Origin: an uncultured Alistipes sp.
GTDB lineage: Bacteria > Bacteroidota > Bacteroidia > Bacteroidales > Rikenellaceae
DNA length: 64,000 nucleotides
Direction of reading: 5' to 3'
NCBI GenBank assembly: GCA_905213895.1
Contig: CAJMKE010000003.1
Coordinates: 92,237-156,236, forward strand
Part shown: positions 52,797 through 61,820 of the stretch, one piece after another
Numbering within the stretch: the first letter of the stretch is position 1
How the letters are laid out: each line of letters begins with the position of its first letter
Made by a program: the position numbers and the translations under genes
The notes under the pieces: generated by a model
Seen by the model: only the letters and a program-made list of their open reading frames with translations
Database searches by the model: none
Told to the model about the DNA's origin: nothing

Positions 52797-54503
52797 ATGT
52801 ACGACATCATCATATATCTGCTGCAATCGGGTGCATGTCTGGCGGGATTCTATTTCGTCTACAAACTATTCCTGAGCCGCGAAACGCTCCACCGTTTCAA
52901 CCGCATGCTTCTGCTATCGGTAATCGTCGTTTCGGCGGTGCTGCCGCTGTGCCGCATAACCGTCGAACGCGAACTGCCGGTCGCGGCGACCGAAACGGTG
53001 ATTGAAGTTAGCGAAATTACGGCTGCCGAAATCGTCGAAGATAAAGGTGTCGACTACGAGACGGCGATTTGCATCGTTTTCCTGCTCGGAGCGGCGGCGA
53101 CGGCGGCGAGATTGGTATTTTCGATAGCGTCGGTGCGCAGAATCATCGCATCAGGCACTACCACGACGACAGATGACGGAATCTCGCTGACAATCATGGA
53201 CGGCGACACGAAGCCGTTCAGTTGGATGCGCCATATCGTACTATCGGCGAAAGATGCCGAAGAGAACGGACGGATAATCATCGCGCATGAAACGGCGCAC
53301 ATACGGTTGCATCACTCGTGGGACATATTGGCGGTCGATATTATCGGTTGCGTGCAATGGTTCAACCCCGCATTGTGGCTGCTGCGCCGCGAATTGCAGT
53401 CGCTGCACGAATACGAAGCCGACGACGCCGTACTGGCATCGGGCGTAAACATAAAGGAGTATCAGATGCTTCTTATAAAGAAAGCAGTTGGCGGACGTCT
53501 GCTAACAATCGCCAACTGCCTCAATCACAGTAAACTTAAAAATCGTATCACTATGATGTTACAAAAACCGTCATCGCGGTGGAGTGCGGGCAAAGCCCTG
53601 CTCATGCTGCCGCTCGTCGGGCTTTCGCTGGGTGCGTTCGCCCGTACGGTCTATGTTCTTCCGCAAGAACAAGACAAAGTTATGCAAAATTCGTCGAACG
53701 ACCAAATCGCGGAGGTCGAAAATCCTGCCGACACGCTGAAAGGCAAAGTCATCCGCATCGCAGGCAAGACGGCTCCTCAAACGAAAGGAGAAATCCGGAC
53801 AGTTACCATCACTGGCAGCAATGCCGAGCCGAGCGAAACGACCGTTTACATCGACGGGCAGAAAGTCGATAGCGACGCACTGAAAAATGTGGACAGCCAA
53901 TCCGTGGCGGGCGTAACCGTTCTCAAAGGCAAATCGGCAGAGGATGCCGGCTACGAATCGAAAGGCGATAGCCACAAAGTAATCGTGATTTCGACGAAAG
54001 AAGGAGCGACGACGGTCGAAAACGGAGAATCGAAAACCGTTCAGACGACAACTGTAACCGTCAATAAGTCGGACAACATCGAGACCGGAAACAAGCAAAT
54101 TATCATAAACAGCAGTTTGGAGAACATCGTAACAAGATTGAATGGCGCCAAAATCATTCTGGACGGCAAACAGATTACAGTCGAAGAACTCGGCAAGGTC
54201 AATTCTTCGCAAATAGACAATATCGTCGTCGACAAGAGTTCGGGAGAGAACGTAATACGCGTAACGACCAAACAGTTCGACCCTATGGAGTATTCGCAAC
54301 TCGAAAATGCCGAAATTCGCGTGGACGGGAAAACGGTCAAAGTCGGCGGAAAACCGATAAAGGCATCGTCTTTGAGAATAATTCCTGCCCAGAACAACAT
54401 CGCCAACATAAATATCGACAAACGCGACGACAAGACCGTCGTAGACATCCGAACCAAAGACGGCAAAGGATTGAAAAAGCAGAAGACGAAGAGACGCAAA
54501 TAA
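52797..54503 (+). CDS. BlaR1/MecR1-like M56 metallopeptidase with C-terminal plug-like modules
   Basis: A 568-residue inner-membrane sensor protease. Membrane helices near residues 5-22, 35-55, 88-112 and 265-285. The zinc motif HETAH is at 164-168 with the third ligand in EYEADDAVL. Instead of a penicillin-binding domain, the periplasmic part (about 300-560) has three related beta-alpha-beta modules: VYIDGQKVDSDALKN...VTVLKGKS, KIILDGKQITVEELG...NIVVDKSS and EIRVDGKTVKVGGKP...NINIDKRD, each ending VI-IxTK. These resemble degenerate TonB plug domains, as in other Bacteroidota M56 proteins. The likely role is signal-dependent cleavage of the BlaI-like repressor; the signal is unknown. Confidence 0.87.
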   Translation: MYDIIIYLLQSGACLAGFYFVYKLFLSRETLHRFNRMLLLSVIVVSAVLPLCRITVERELPVAATETVIEVSEITAAEIVEDKGVDYETAICIVFLLGAAATAARLVFSIASVRRIIASGTTTTTDDGISLTIMDGDTKPFSWMRHIVLSAKDAEENGRIIIAHETAHIRLHHSWDILAVDIIGCVQWFNPALWLLRRELQSLHEYEADDAVLASGVNIKEYQMLLIKKAVGGRLLTIANCLNHSKLKNRITMMLQKPSSRWSAGKALLMLPLVGLSLGAFARTVYVLPQEQDKVMQNSSNDQIAEVENPADTLKGKVIRIAGKTAPQTKGEIRTVTITGSNAEPSETTVYIDGQKVDSDALKNVDSQSVAGVTVLKGKSAEDAGYESKGDSHKVIVISTKEGATTVENGESKTVQTTTVTVNKSDNIETGNKQIIINSSLENIVTRLNGAKIILDGKQITVEELGKVNSSQIDNIVVDKSSGENVIRVTTKQFDPMEYSQLENAEIRVDGKTVKVGGKPIKASSLRIIPAQNNIANINIDKRDDKTVVDIRTKDGKGLKKQKTKRRK

Positions 54504-54530
54504 AACATTTTCGGCACATAAGCATAAACG

Positions 54531-54564
54531 CAACGGCGAACCCTTTTTGATAGGTTCGCCGTTG
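54531..54564. terminator. Hairpin after the M56 gene
   Basis: Perfect 12-bp inverted repeat CAACGGCGAACC (54531-54542) and GGTTCGCCGTTG (54553-54564), 27 bases after the stop. No long T-tract on either side, so a weak terminator or mRNA 3' end structure. Confidence 0.6.
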
Positions 54565-54601
54565 CGGCATTATTCTGTGGGGAGAGGTGTTATGCTCCGG
54601 G

Positions 54602-54750
54602 GCTTTAAAGACTTTAAGGTCGTTAAGGTCAAGGAACATTAAGGACTTTAAGGTCAACCCGACATTAGGGACATTAGGGACATTAAGGTTTTTAAGGTCA
54701 ACCCAACATTAGGGACATTAAGGTCTTTAAGGACTTTAAGGTCCTTAACC
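54602..54750. repeat. TTAAGG-family array 6, about 150 bases
   Basis: The longest array in the window. Words GGCTTTAAAGACTTTAAGGT, CGTTAAGGTC, GACATTAGGGACATTAGGGA and AAGGTCTTTAAGGACTTTAA are strung together, with internal palindromes such as AAGGAC-TTTAAG-GTCCTT (54729-54746). It lies between the convergent M56 and fimbrial genes and ends 8 bases from the latter's stop. Confidence 0.92.
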
Positions 54751-54758
54751 ATTCACCT

Positions 54759-57626
54759 TTATTTATCGTACACCCGTCGGATAAGACATATATCGGACTG
54801 AGGGACGGAACTTGTCGGCGCAGGAGATTTATTGGCATCCCAAACATTTCTCGTGGTATAAGATTGAAATCCGAAAGTAAAATAGTTGATATCGAATCCG
54901 TAATGTGTGTCGCCACCCGCTTTCTGATACCAATATATAGCACCTGTTTCCCTCCACAAATCGTAAAAACACGGTCTGTTTCTCGGAGTATCCGTAGGGT
55001 CTTCCATCTCGGACGAACGGTCGGCATATTTCAATGCACCGTTTACCGCTTGCGCCCCGCCTCGCAGATTGTTGTCGTCCCTATAAAGTCGCCGTCCGTA
55101 TCCGGTATTGCCGATAGGGAAGAACAAATGTACTCCGGTATTGTTATCGCATACGAAGCAGCCTCGCATTCCCTTCTCTTCGCCCACCTCGGTATATGTA
55201 TTAGTTACGGTATTTGTACTCAATGTTTTCGTGCATTCGTCGCCGTACATTATTCCGTAGTATCGGGTATATTTATTCAAATCGGTAATACCCTGCCACT
55301 CTTCATATGTCGCCACATGCGAAGTGCCGAATTTATCCGCTTTATTCATCGCGGCACTCGTAAAACCTGACTTATCCGCCCGAACATCGCCGAAAACAGC
55401 AGTAGATTCTTTACCGTTCGAATCGTATGTTTCGAAAGTCTTATAAAACGCATTCTCCCGAAATCCGTAACCGTCTTGCAGATTATTCTTGGAACGGAAT
55501 GCGACGCCCGACCATCCGAATTTGAACATAGAGCCTTCGAGCAGCGGATTGTCTTCATCCACGCCGCAATATTTTACATTGGACATGTGCCATTTACTGC
55601 CACCGATATCCACCGGTCCCATACCCTGACTGACCAAAATGACATGCGGACATGTATAATTGTGGACGCGCACCTCTATCAGACCGAATCGACAACCGTT
55701 TTCGTATGTAGTTGCCGGTCTGTAATCGAATTCGACCTTTGACCCCGTACCGCCTTTTACGGTCTCTGTTCCCCATGTGTCCGATTCGACATCCTTAATT
55801 TGTATCCAGTCCGCACCTTTCAGAATCGATGCCGACCACGGACCCTCCGATACCACATCGTCGAAAACATCGGCAACCGTAGGATTGGAATTGGTATTCT
55901 TTATCGTAACACGAAATTCTTTGGTCGAATCGCCCTTGCGCCATATTCCCTTGGGATTTACGATGCGCCGTACCTGAATAATATCGACCGTATCCTTGAT
56001 GGTAAACTCCGTCTTTTTACCGCTTGCATCCGCATTGAGGTTCTCAATCGTAGCGACCAGTTCGACTTTCGCATATCGCCGCCTGCCGACATAATAGTTA
56101 TTGCCGGAGAAACCGTTTCCGAGACCCATAGGACGAGTATACACGGGAACCTTGAAAAAATTCGTCGTATCGGTAGCCGATACCGGAGAGAATGATTTCG
56201 AGCCTTTATAATTGGTTATAGCGGTACTTGTCGAATTAACCAAGTCAAGCGACAAAAAGCCTTTATTCAAATTCGGGTTATTCTCCTTACCGTAATACTT
56301 ATGGTCCTCGAATCCCCAGTTATTTTCCACGATATTTGCTGTCAGCGATTTTACCTTAACCAATTTCGGGTCGAAATAGACCGTAACGGGAATATCGGTG
56401 AACCGATTCGAAAGATATGAAATATACATAGGGCTCGGAACGACGATTTCAGGAGGTTTAGGCACATAATCGTAATCTATGTGCCAATCTACGTCGTTGG
56501 CATCCTTGTTGAATACGAGTGTCAGTTTGTAATGGGCGTTGCGTTCGGCATTGAAGTCGTTCTCCATATTCTTGCCGAGCATACAACGATAGATTATATT
56601 GCCGTAAGAAGGACTCTCAGCAGATTTGTTCACATAATAGCCCGTTACCTCGACATACGTTCCGTAAGGGACATCGTCCTTGCTCTCGTAATTCTTGTAC
56701 TGATGCTTATTATCGTGTTTGCCCTGCATGTTCTCGAAGAAAAACAATGACGGAGCATCGTTGTCGTGGCTGCCGTATTTATTAGCACCGCGACCGCACG
56801 AAATGCGCACCCATTTTTCGTAGTCGCTGCCCCGACCGTAGACAATCGTATCGCCCTCCGCCCACAACAGGTCGCTGCTCGTCGGAGTATTCGTATCGAC
56901 GAGAGGACAGTTTTTGGGAATATCTCTGATTTGAGCGGTTTTGAGATATATGTATATGTTCTCGTTCAGCCGCGTCGCATCGAAAGCAATCGTAACCTTG
57001 GATGCAGCACGGCGAATCCACGCATGAAGCGAAAGGTTCGGACGGTCGATGACCGCCACCGAATCGGCGGGATTCTCGCCCTCGACCTTGAAATAGCCCG
57101 ACATCTGGCAGTTCTTCGATATGTCGTCGGCTCGCCATTCGAGCGGAATAGCCTTGAAATCCTGCTCTCTTTGGATTCTGTCGTCGTTCGTCATGTCGCC
57201 CATATTGGCAACGGCATAGATACGGTAGCGACCGTAAGGTATTTTGCAGTCGAACTCGGCATGCTGCGTCTTTGTTTCGCCCGTAGGAGGCGTAATCGGA
57301 GTGGTGCCGTCGGGCTGGGTCGGACGGTCGGGCGTCGTTATCCGCAACTTGTCTTTCGGCAGATAGCAACTGCCGACCAGAGTGCGGTCGGTTCCGTACC
57401 ACGCTATGAAAACATTGTCGATAGCCCCTATCAAATCGCCCTTCTCGCTGCGTGTACCGCCGCCGAGTGTCGCTCCGGTCAAAGGACGAAACGTAATGCC
57501 CATTGCGACATCGCTGTCGCCATCGCCTATCGGCGAATATTCGGGCAAATCCTCTTTCGTGCAGGACAGCGCGCAGAGCATCACCCAAACGAACAAGAAA
57601 ATACGATATATCAACCTTTTGTTCAT
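54759..57626 (-). CDS. Large fimbria-associated lipoprotein (DUF4906-like, tip-type)
   Basis: A 955-residue lipoprotein (MNKRLIYRIFLFVWVMLCAL then SC, Cys22). The N-terminal region (about 40-200) follows fimbrillin-type beta-sandwich pattern with GITFRPLTGATLGGGTRSEK and RYRIYAVANMGDM. The middle has several Ig-like or beta segments, and the C-terminal quarter resembles the carbohydrate- or ligand-binding type regions of large Bacteroidota fimbrial proteins (FYDLWRETGAIYWYQKAGGD, SDICLIRRVYDK). The size and last position in the operon suggest a tip adhesin. The DUF4906 assignment is from general pattern, not a search. Confidence 0.7.
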   Translation of the reverse strand: MNKRLIYRIFLFVWVMLCALSCTKEDLPEYSPIGDGDSDVAMGITFRPLTGATLGGGTRSEKGDLIGAIDNVFIAWYGTDRTLVGSCYLPKDKLRITTPDRPTQPDGTTPITPPTGETKTQHAEFDCKIPYGRYRIYAVANMGDMTNDDRIQREQDFKAIPLEWRADDISKNCQMSGYFKVEGENPADSVAVIDRPNLSLHAWIRRAASKVTIAFDATRLNENIYIYLKTAQIRDIPKNCPLVDTNTPTSSDLLWAEGDTIVYGRGSDYEKWVRISCGRGANKYGSHDNDAPSLFFFENMQGKHDNKHQYKNYESKDDVPYGTYVEVTGYYVNKSAESPSYGNIIYRCMLGKNMENDFNAERNAHYKLTLVFNKDANDVDWHIDYDYVPKPPEIVVPSPMYISYLSNRFTDIPVTVYFDPKLVKVKSLTANIVENNWGFEDHKYYGKENNPNLNKGFLSLDLVNSTSTAITNYKGSKSFSPVSATDTTNFFKVPVYTRPMGLGNGFSGNNYYVGRRRYAKVELVATIENLNADASGKKTEFTIKDTVDIIQVRRIVNPKGIWRKGDSTKEFRVTIKNTNSNPTVADVFDDVVSEGPWSASILKGADWIQIKDVESDTWGTETVKGGTGSKVEFDYRPATTYENGCRFGLIEVRVHNYTCPHVILVSQGMGPVDIGGSKWHMSNVKYCGVDEDNPLLEGSMFKFGWSGVAFRSKNNLQDGYGFRENAFYKTFETYDSNGKESTAVFGDVRADKSGFTSAAMNKADKFGTSHVATYEEWQGITDLNKYTRYYGIMYGDECTKTLSTNTVTNTYTEVGEEKGMRGCFVCDNNTGVHLFFPIGNTGYGRRLYRDDNNLRGGAQAVNGALKYADRSSEMEDPTDTPRNRPCFYDLWRETGAIYWYQKAGGDTHYGFDINYFTFGFQSYTTRNVWDANKSPAPTSSVPQSDICLIRRVYDK

Positions 57627-57634
57627 ACTTCCAA

Positions 57635-58777
57635 TTATTTGTCCACTCCGAATATCGGGTCGAGCGTATATTCGTCGTAAGGATCGACGTCAATAGATAT
57701 TTTCAGATTGTCGTCGTATTCGGCATTCTTAGATATTGAGAACTTATAATAATAATTGCGTCGGATATCGAACCAGTCGCCTATCGAGAAATTCTCAGGC
57801 GGGTTCTCGTAATATTTGAAATCGATAACGTAATCCTTGTCCTGCCGCTCCTCGAACTTCATGCGGATTTCCGCAGCATCGGCAGCCCTGCTCCTGCCGT
57901 CGGTCGTATTGCGGTACTCCGGAACATAAATCACGAAGCGTCCGTCATCGAGTTTCTCGAACGACAGTTCTCCGTCGTCGGCAACACCGTCCACGATATG
58001 GATATCCAGCGAACCGTCGGAATAATACCCGCCCTCGACATAATCAGGCTCATCGTAGACCTTGTCGGGAGCGCATAATCCGGTGCGGTTATAGCGATGC
58101 AGTTTGACGTATTCGATAGTCCAGCCTTTCGTCGGACACTTCACCTCGATTTTCGCCATCGCCCGCAACATGCAAATCGTACCGAGATGCGTAAGCATAT
58201 CCGACTTGAACGATACTCCCTCAAACAGTTTCACGCCGTACATCGGTATCGCATTGTCGGCAGACAGCACGAACGGAGCGGCATAGCCGTATCGGCTCTC
58301 CGTGCTGTTGCATATATCGTCGATAGTGGTCTGCCCCACCGTCGGATTCGACGGATAGGAGTGCCAGTTCGCCAAGATTACGACCTTGAAATCCGACGGG
58401 AAAGGCTCGTCGGACGACCAGTCTATCTTGCCGATAGCCTCGTAAAGGCGCGACCGCAGCGGATTGTCTTCGAGCGGAATAATATCGGTCGGTCTGAATG
58501 CGGCGAGATAGCGGTTCGACTTGTCGAAGAACATCACGCGATAGTTGCGGAAATCGATGTAATTCTCGTAGTCGGTACTCTTGCCGTCATCATATTCGAC
58601 GCTTCGGGTAGACTGGCTCGCCGGCTCGCCGAGCGAGATACGGAATCCGACGGATACGTTCGACTTCGCAGGAACGGCACCGTTCTGCGAGTCGTCGCGA
58701 CTGCACGACGAGAGCATCGCCGTCGCCGCCAAGGCAACGGTCGCTATCGCGCAGCGTATGTATCTGTCGAAATTCAT
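57635..58777 (-). CDS. Fimbrillin-type accessory subunit, lipoprotein
   Basis: A 380-residue lipoprotein (lipobox LSSC, Cys25). Beta-rich with fimbrial-subunit features: VSVGFRISLGEPASQSTRSV (Arg-containing cleavage-type site), YRVMFFDKSNRYLAAFRPTD, FKVVILANWHSYP and RNYYYKFSISKNAEYDDNLK near the C-terminus. This fits Mfa/Fim accessory (minor) subunits. It lies 8 bases upstream of the large tip-type gene and 19 bases after the FimB/Mfa2-like gene. Exact equivalence to Mfa3, Mfa4 or FimC-E cannot be set from sequence. Confidence 0.75.
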   Translation of the reverse strand: MNFDRYIRCAIATVALAATAMLSSCSRDDSQNGAVPAKSNVSVGFRISLGEPASQSTRSVEYDDGKSTDYENYIDFRNYRVMFFDKSNRYLAAFRPTDIIPLEDNPLRSRLYEAIGKIDWSSDEPFPSDFKVVILANWHSYPSNPTVGQTTIDDICNSTESRYGYAAPFVLSADNAIPMYGVKLFEGVSFKSDMLTHLGTICMLRAMAKIEVKCPTKGWTIEYVKLHRYNRTGLCAPDKVYDEPDYVEGGYYSDGSLDIHIVDGVADDGELSFEKLDDGRFVIYVPEYRNTTDGRSRAADAAEIRMKFEERQDKDYVIDFKYYENPPENFSIGDWFDIRRNYYYKFSISKNAEYDDNLKISIDVDPYDEYTLDPIFGVDK

Positions 58778-58796
58778 TCCGTCAAACTCGTTTTTT

Positions 58797-59840
58797 TTAC
58801 AATCCTATCTCCTTATAAACCACTCGCCACGAATTGATGTATATGTAAGTGTCCGTCCACCGGTAGCCCTCGTCGATAAAGAACGTCAGCGGATATTCGT
58901 CCTGACGGTCGAGATACTCCTGGTCGGACATCGGGCGGTTATAATACCCCTTGAAAAGCAGCAGGGCATCGATAAGGCGGATGGACAATACCGTATCGCC
59001 CGTATCCGTATTGCGCACCGTCAGACGTGCCGTGCCTTTGTTATCCATCATCAGTCGCGGAACCGTAAGTTCGGCAATCGCGGCACTGAACGTCGATGTC
59101 GCACGCGAAGATGCCGCATCATGCTCCAAATCGGCACTGCCCGAATCGACGTGCCAGGCGTGATAGACAATCGGTTCGTCATCCAGCAGCAGATTGTCCC
59201 AGTTCATGGCACCGTTGGTATCGGTGATTGTGAAATCGAATTTGGAAGCGTCTATCTCCTCGCCGGACATGTGCTGCAACACGACGCGGATATTGTTGGT
59301 ATCCTTTTTCAGCGGCATCGTAATCGTATAGACACCCTCGGTATCGGCGAAAACCTGTTTTTCGAGGTATCCGTGGAACAGACGGTCGAGGTCTTCGCGC
59401 ACGAATGCCGAGCCGCCGGCATCGTGTTCGCGCTTCATTGTGCAGGTAAGTCCCTCGCGCATCGCGGAATCGGAAATCGTGAAAGAGCCTTTGTCTGTCG
59501 TACCGCACCATGCAAGCAGGTCGTAGGTTCCCGGTTCGACATCGACTGTCATAGCGTAACCGTCGGCGGCAAGTGCTTCGCCCGCCTCCGTGCGCTGCCA
59601 CACGACGTTGCCGTTTTCGTCCAAAACATAAAGCGTAACGGATTCGACCTCGTTGGCGAATGCGTCGGCGTATTTCATGTTCCAATCGTAGCGGAATTTC
59701 ACCCGATATGTAATCGAACAATCGCCCTCGTAATCGTAAATCGACCCGTCGCATGCGACCATTGTCAGACAAATCAGCATCAGTCCGAACCAGCGCAGTC
59801 CGGCGACCGTTTTTTTATGCAAGACAACCAATCGTTCCAT
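58797..59840 (-). CDS. FimB/Mfa2-family fimbrial anchor subunit
   Basis: A 347-residue lipoprotein (lipobox MVAC, Cys30). Family segments: ITYRVKFRYDWNMKYADAFA, VTLYVLDENGNVVW, GTYDLLAWCG, TNNIRVVLQHMSGEEIDASK and IRLIDALLLFKGY. These match FimB/Mfa2 anchors that fix the fimbria to the outer membrane and limit its length. It follows the major subunit after a 222-base gap holding a strong hairpin, so it is probably made in lower amount. Confidence 0.88.
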   Translation of the reverse strand: MERLVVLHKKTVAGLRWFGLMLICLTMVACDGSIYDYEGDCSITYRVKFRYDWNMKYADAFANEVESVTLYVLDENGNVVWQRTEAGEALAADGYAMTVDVEPGTYDLLAWCGTTDKGSFTISDSAMREGLTCTMKREHDAGGSAFVREDLDRLFHGYLEKQVFADTEGVYTITMPLKKDTNNIRVVLQHMSGEEIDASKFDFTITDTNGAMNWDNLLLDDEPIVYHAWHVDSGSADLEHDAASSRATSTFSAAIAELTVPRLMMDNKGTARLTVRNTDTGDTVLSIRLIDALLLFKGYYNRPMSDQEYLDRQDEYPLTFFIDEGYRWTDTYIYINSWRVVYKEIGL

Positions 59841-60005
59841 GACAATATGTTTCAGTAACTTTTTCAGCGTATATTATGGTCTGCGGCGTACCGCAGTGAA
59901 TTTTCGGTTTCGGTGGGAAAGTCGGGACGGCATCAAGCCGCGGCATCCGCTCTCCGAGCCCGTTCCACTCTTTGCACCGGAACGGAGGTGCTTTTCGTCT
60001 TTTCT

Positions 60006-60049
60006 GAAAATTTCGGACACGGCGGGCGGATTGCCCGCCGCTCCGAAAT
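60006..60049 (-). terminator. Attenuating hairpin between major fimbrillin and anchor genes
   Basis: On the minus strand: stem of two segments, TCCGAAAT/ATTTCGGA (60042-60049 with 60010-60017) and CGGCGGGC/GCCCGCCG (60020-60027 with 60033-60040), followed by a short T-run (from A residues 60007-60010). It starts 14 bases after the stop of the Mfa1-like gene. A partial terminator here would keep the major subunit well above the anchor and tip proteins. Confidence 0.72.
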
Positions 60050-60062
60050 AATCGATAAATAA

Positions 60063-61790
60063 TTAGAGTTCTACATTCTGGTTAACGACCTTCCACGAAA
60101 GAATCTTGATGTTCGCTCCGACCTGATAGAGTTTGTCTTCGTTGAACGGATCATCAGGAATAATCTCCTCATCCGGGTCGAAGACACCCATACCGAGACT
60201 CTTGATGCTCGTTACGTCGAGAGCGTAGACGTGGTTACGAACCACACCGTATTTAGCCTCCGGAATATTGCCAGCCGCATCCTTATCATTGTTGTTGAAA
60301 TGCTGGATAGGAATATTGTAGTACATCAGACCGCCCTTGTATGCGAGAGCCTCGTTGGTCGCATTGAATCCTACGAGAACATCGTTCGCCTGCTCGACTG
60401 CCGTTTTGCCGTTCGCATCCGCTTCGATAAGTTCGTATGTGCTGTCGGCAAGTTTTTTATAGAGAGGAGTAGTGGTTGCGAGCGTCAGTTTGACATTCAC
60501 AAGACCGCTGCTCAAACCGACGAGTTCTGCATTAGCATCCGAAATCTGCGTATATTTGGTTGCATCTCCCTCAACGGTTGCAATGTAATAATTGAGAGCC
60601 TCCTGTCTTTTGAGATTGTTGAATACATACGCGATGTAATGAGCCTCCTTGTAATAAATACCGTTATAACGTACAAGGTCCAAAGCGGTACCGTCTACAT
60701 CGGTAACCTCCGCGAACAGCAATGCCGATGTAATGGTATTCTCCGGATTTGCCGTAACGACAGCCGAAGTATTGGTATTCTCGGCGCAATAGATAGGCGC
60801 GTCAATCGCCGTATAATCATTCGCGTTCGCATAGTTCAACTCCTCGGTCTTGCCGTAGTTGTAGGACATGCCCCAGTAACTGCGGTGGTTGTTGGCTTCG
60901 CTCCAAGGGAAAGTAAACCCGAGTTCGTCGTCAGTCCAACTCGTCTTGATATTCTTAATCATGTACGATTTCTTGGTCGTAGCGTTGAGTGCCCAACCGA
61001 GAAAATGGATATGAATGTTCTCTGCCGCGATATTGGTACCCGAACCAGCCTGGTTAGGGTCGCCGGCAACCGTCATCTTCATTGCAAAAGTATTATCCTT
61101 ACCCTCTACCGGAACGAGTGCGCCGTCTACACCCTCCTTCTTCGTAAACGTAACCTTTACTTTCGCGGCCAGACGCTCTACATAAATAGTTACGCGTTTG
61201 GCTTCATCGATTTGTCCCGGGTCAGTAACGAAATTGGAATCGTCCAAAGCAGTAACGAAATACTTCTCGTCGCCGCTGCGCACGTATGACGAAGTAGTCA
61301 TAATGAAGTATTTTCCATTCTTGAAACCGCCGTCGGTCGCAGTCGCATCCTCATTGGAAAGCAGTTTCTCCATTTCGTCCAAAGTTTTTCCATATTTGAA
61401 TGCAGCCGGACAATTGAGAATAGTTACGACATACTTCGGAAGGCTCGTATCGGTAAGACCTTTGAGTGCAACGACAGTATCTCCGTTGAACTCAACATTG
61501 CCGTTCTCGAATGAACCTGACGTACCGCCATGCCAAGCACGACCAGTAGTTACGAAATTACCTGCTCCATCGTAAAAAAAGAAATCGGCATTCAATACAT
61601 CCTGCTCCTCCGCAGTACCCTGCTCGTAGCCTCCGGCATCAGCACGAGTTCCAGCCACATCTACGATGCGGACATTCATGTAGGCTGCGCTTTCACCCGT
61701 AATCGTACCATTCGATACGTTCGTCTCGTCGGTCGAGCATCCGGCGAATGCCAGCGATGCCGCCAATCCGATTGAAATAATTTTTTTCAT
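60063..61790 (-). CDS. Mfa1-family major fimbrial subunit
   Basis: A 575-residue fimbrillin precursor: lipoprotein signal MKKIISIGLAASLAFAGC (Cys18), a pro-region, then VDVAGTRADAGG with Arg49-Ala50, the spot at which arginine-specific proteases mature Mfa1-type pilins. The N-terminal domain follows with ADFFFYDGAGNFVTTG and PKYVVTILNCP. The C-terminus LSWKVVNQNVEL is the conserved end strand (W-VV-QNVEL) used as donor strand in type V pili. It polymerises into the fimbrial shaft. First structural subunit after the DUF3868 and DUF3575 genes. Confidence 0.92.
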   Translation of the reverse strand: MKKIISIGLAASLAFAGCSTDETNVSNGTITGESAAYMNVRIVDVAGTRADAGGYEQGTAEEQDVLNADFFFYDGAGNFVTTGRAWHGGTSGSFENGNVEFNGDTVVALKGLTDTSLPKYVVTILNCPAAFKYGKTLDEMEKLLSNEDATATDGGFKNGKYFIMTTSSYVRSGDEKYFVTALDDSNFVTDPGQIDEAKRVTIYVERLAAKVKVTFTKKEGVDGALVPVEGKDNTFAMKMTVAGDPNQAGSGTNIAAENIHIHFLGWALNATTKKSYMIKNIKTSWTDDELGFTFPWSEANNHRSYWGMSYNYGKTEELNYANANDYTAIDAPIYCAENTNTSAVVTANPENTITSALLFAEVTDVDGTALDLVRYNGIYYKEAHYIAYVFNNLKRQEALNYYIATVEGDATKYTQISDANAELVGLSSGLVNVKLTLATTTPLYKKLADSTYELIEADANGKTAVEQANDVLVGFNATNEALAYKGGLMYYNIPIQHFNNNDKDAAGNIPEAKYGVVRNHVYALDVTSIKSLGMGVFDPDEEIIPDDPFNEDKLYQVGANIKILSWKVVNQNVEL

Positions 61791-61820
61791 CTGTTTTTTT
61801 GATTTTAATTGGTTTGTTGA

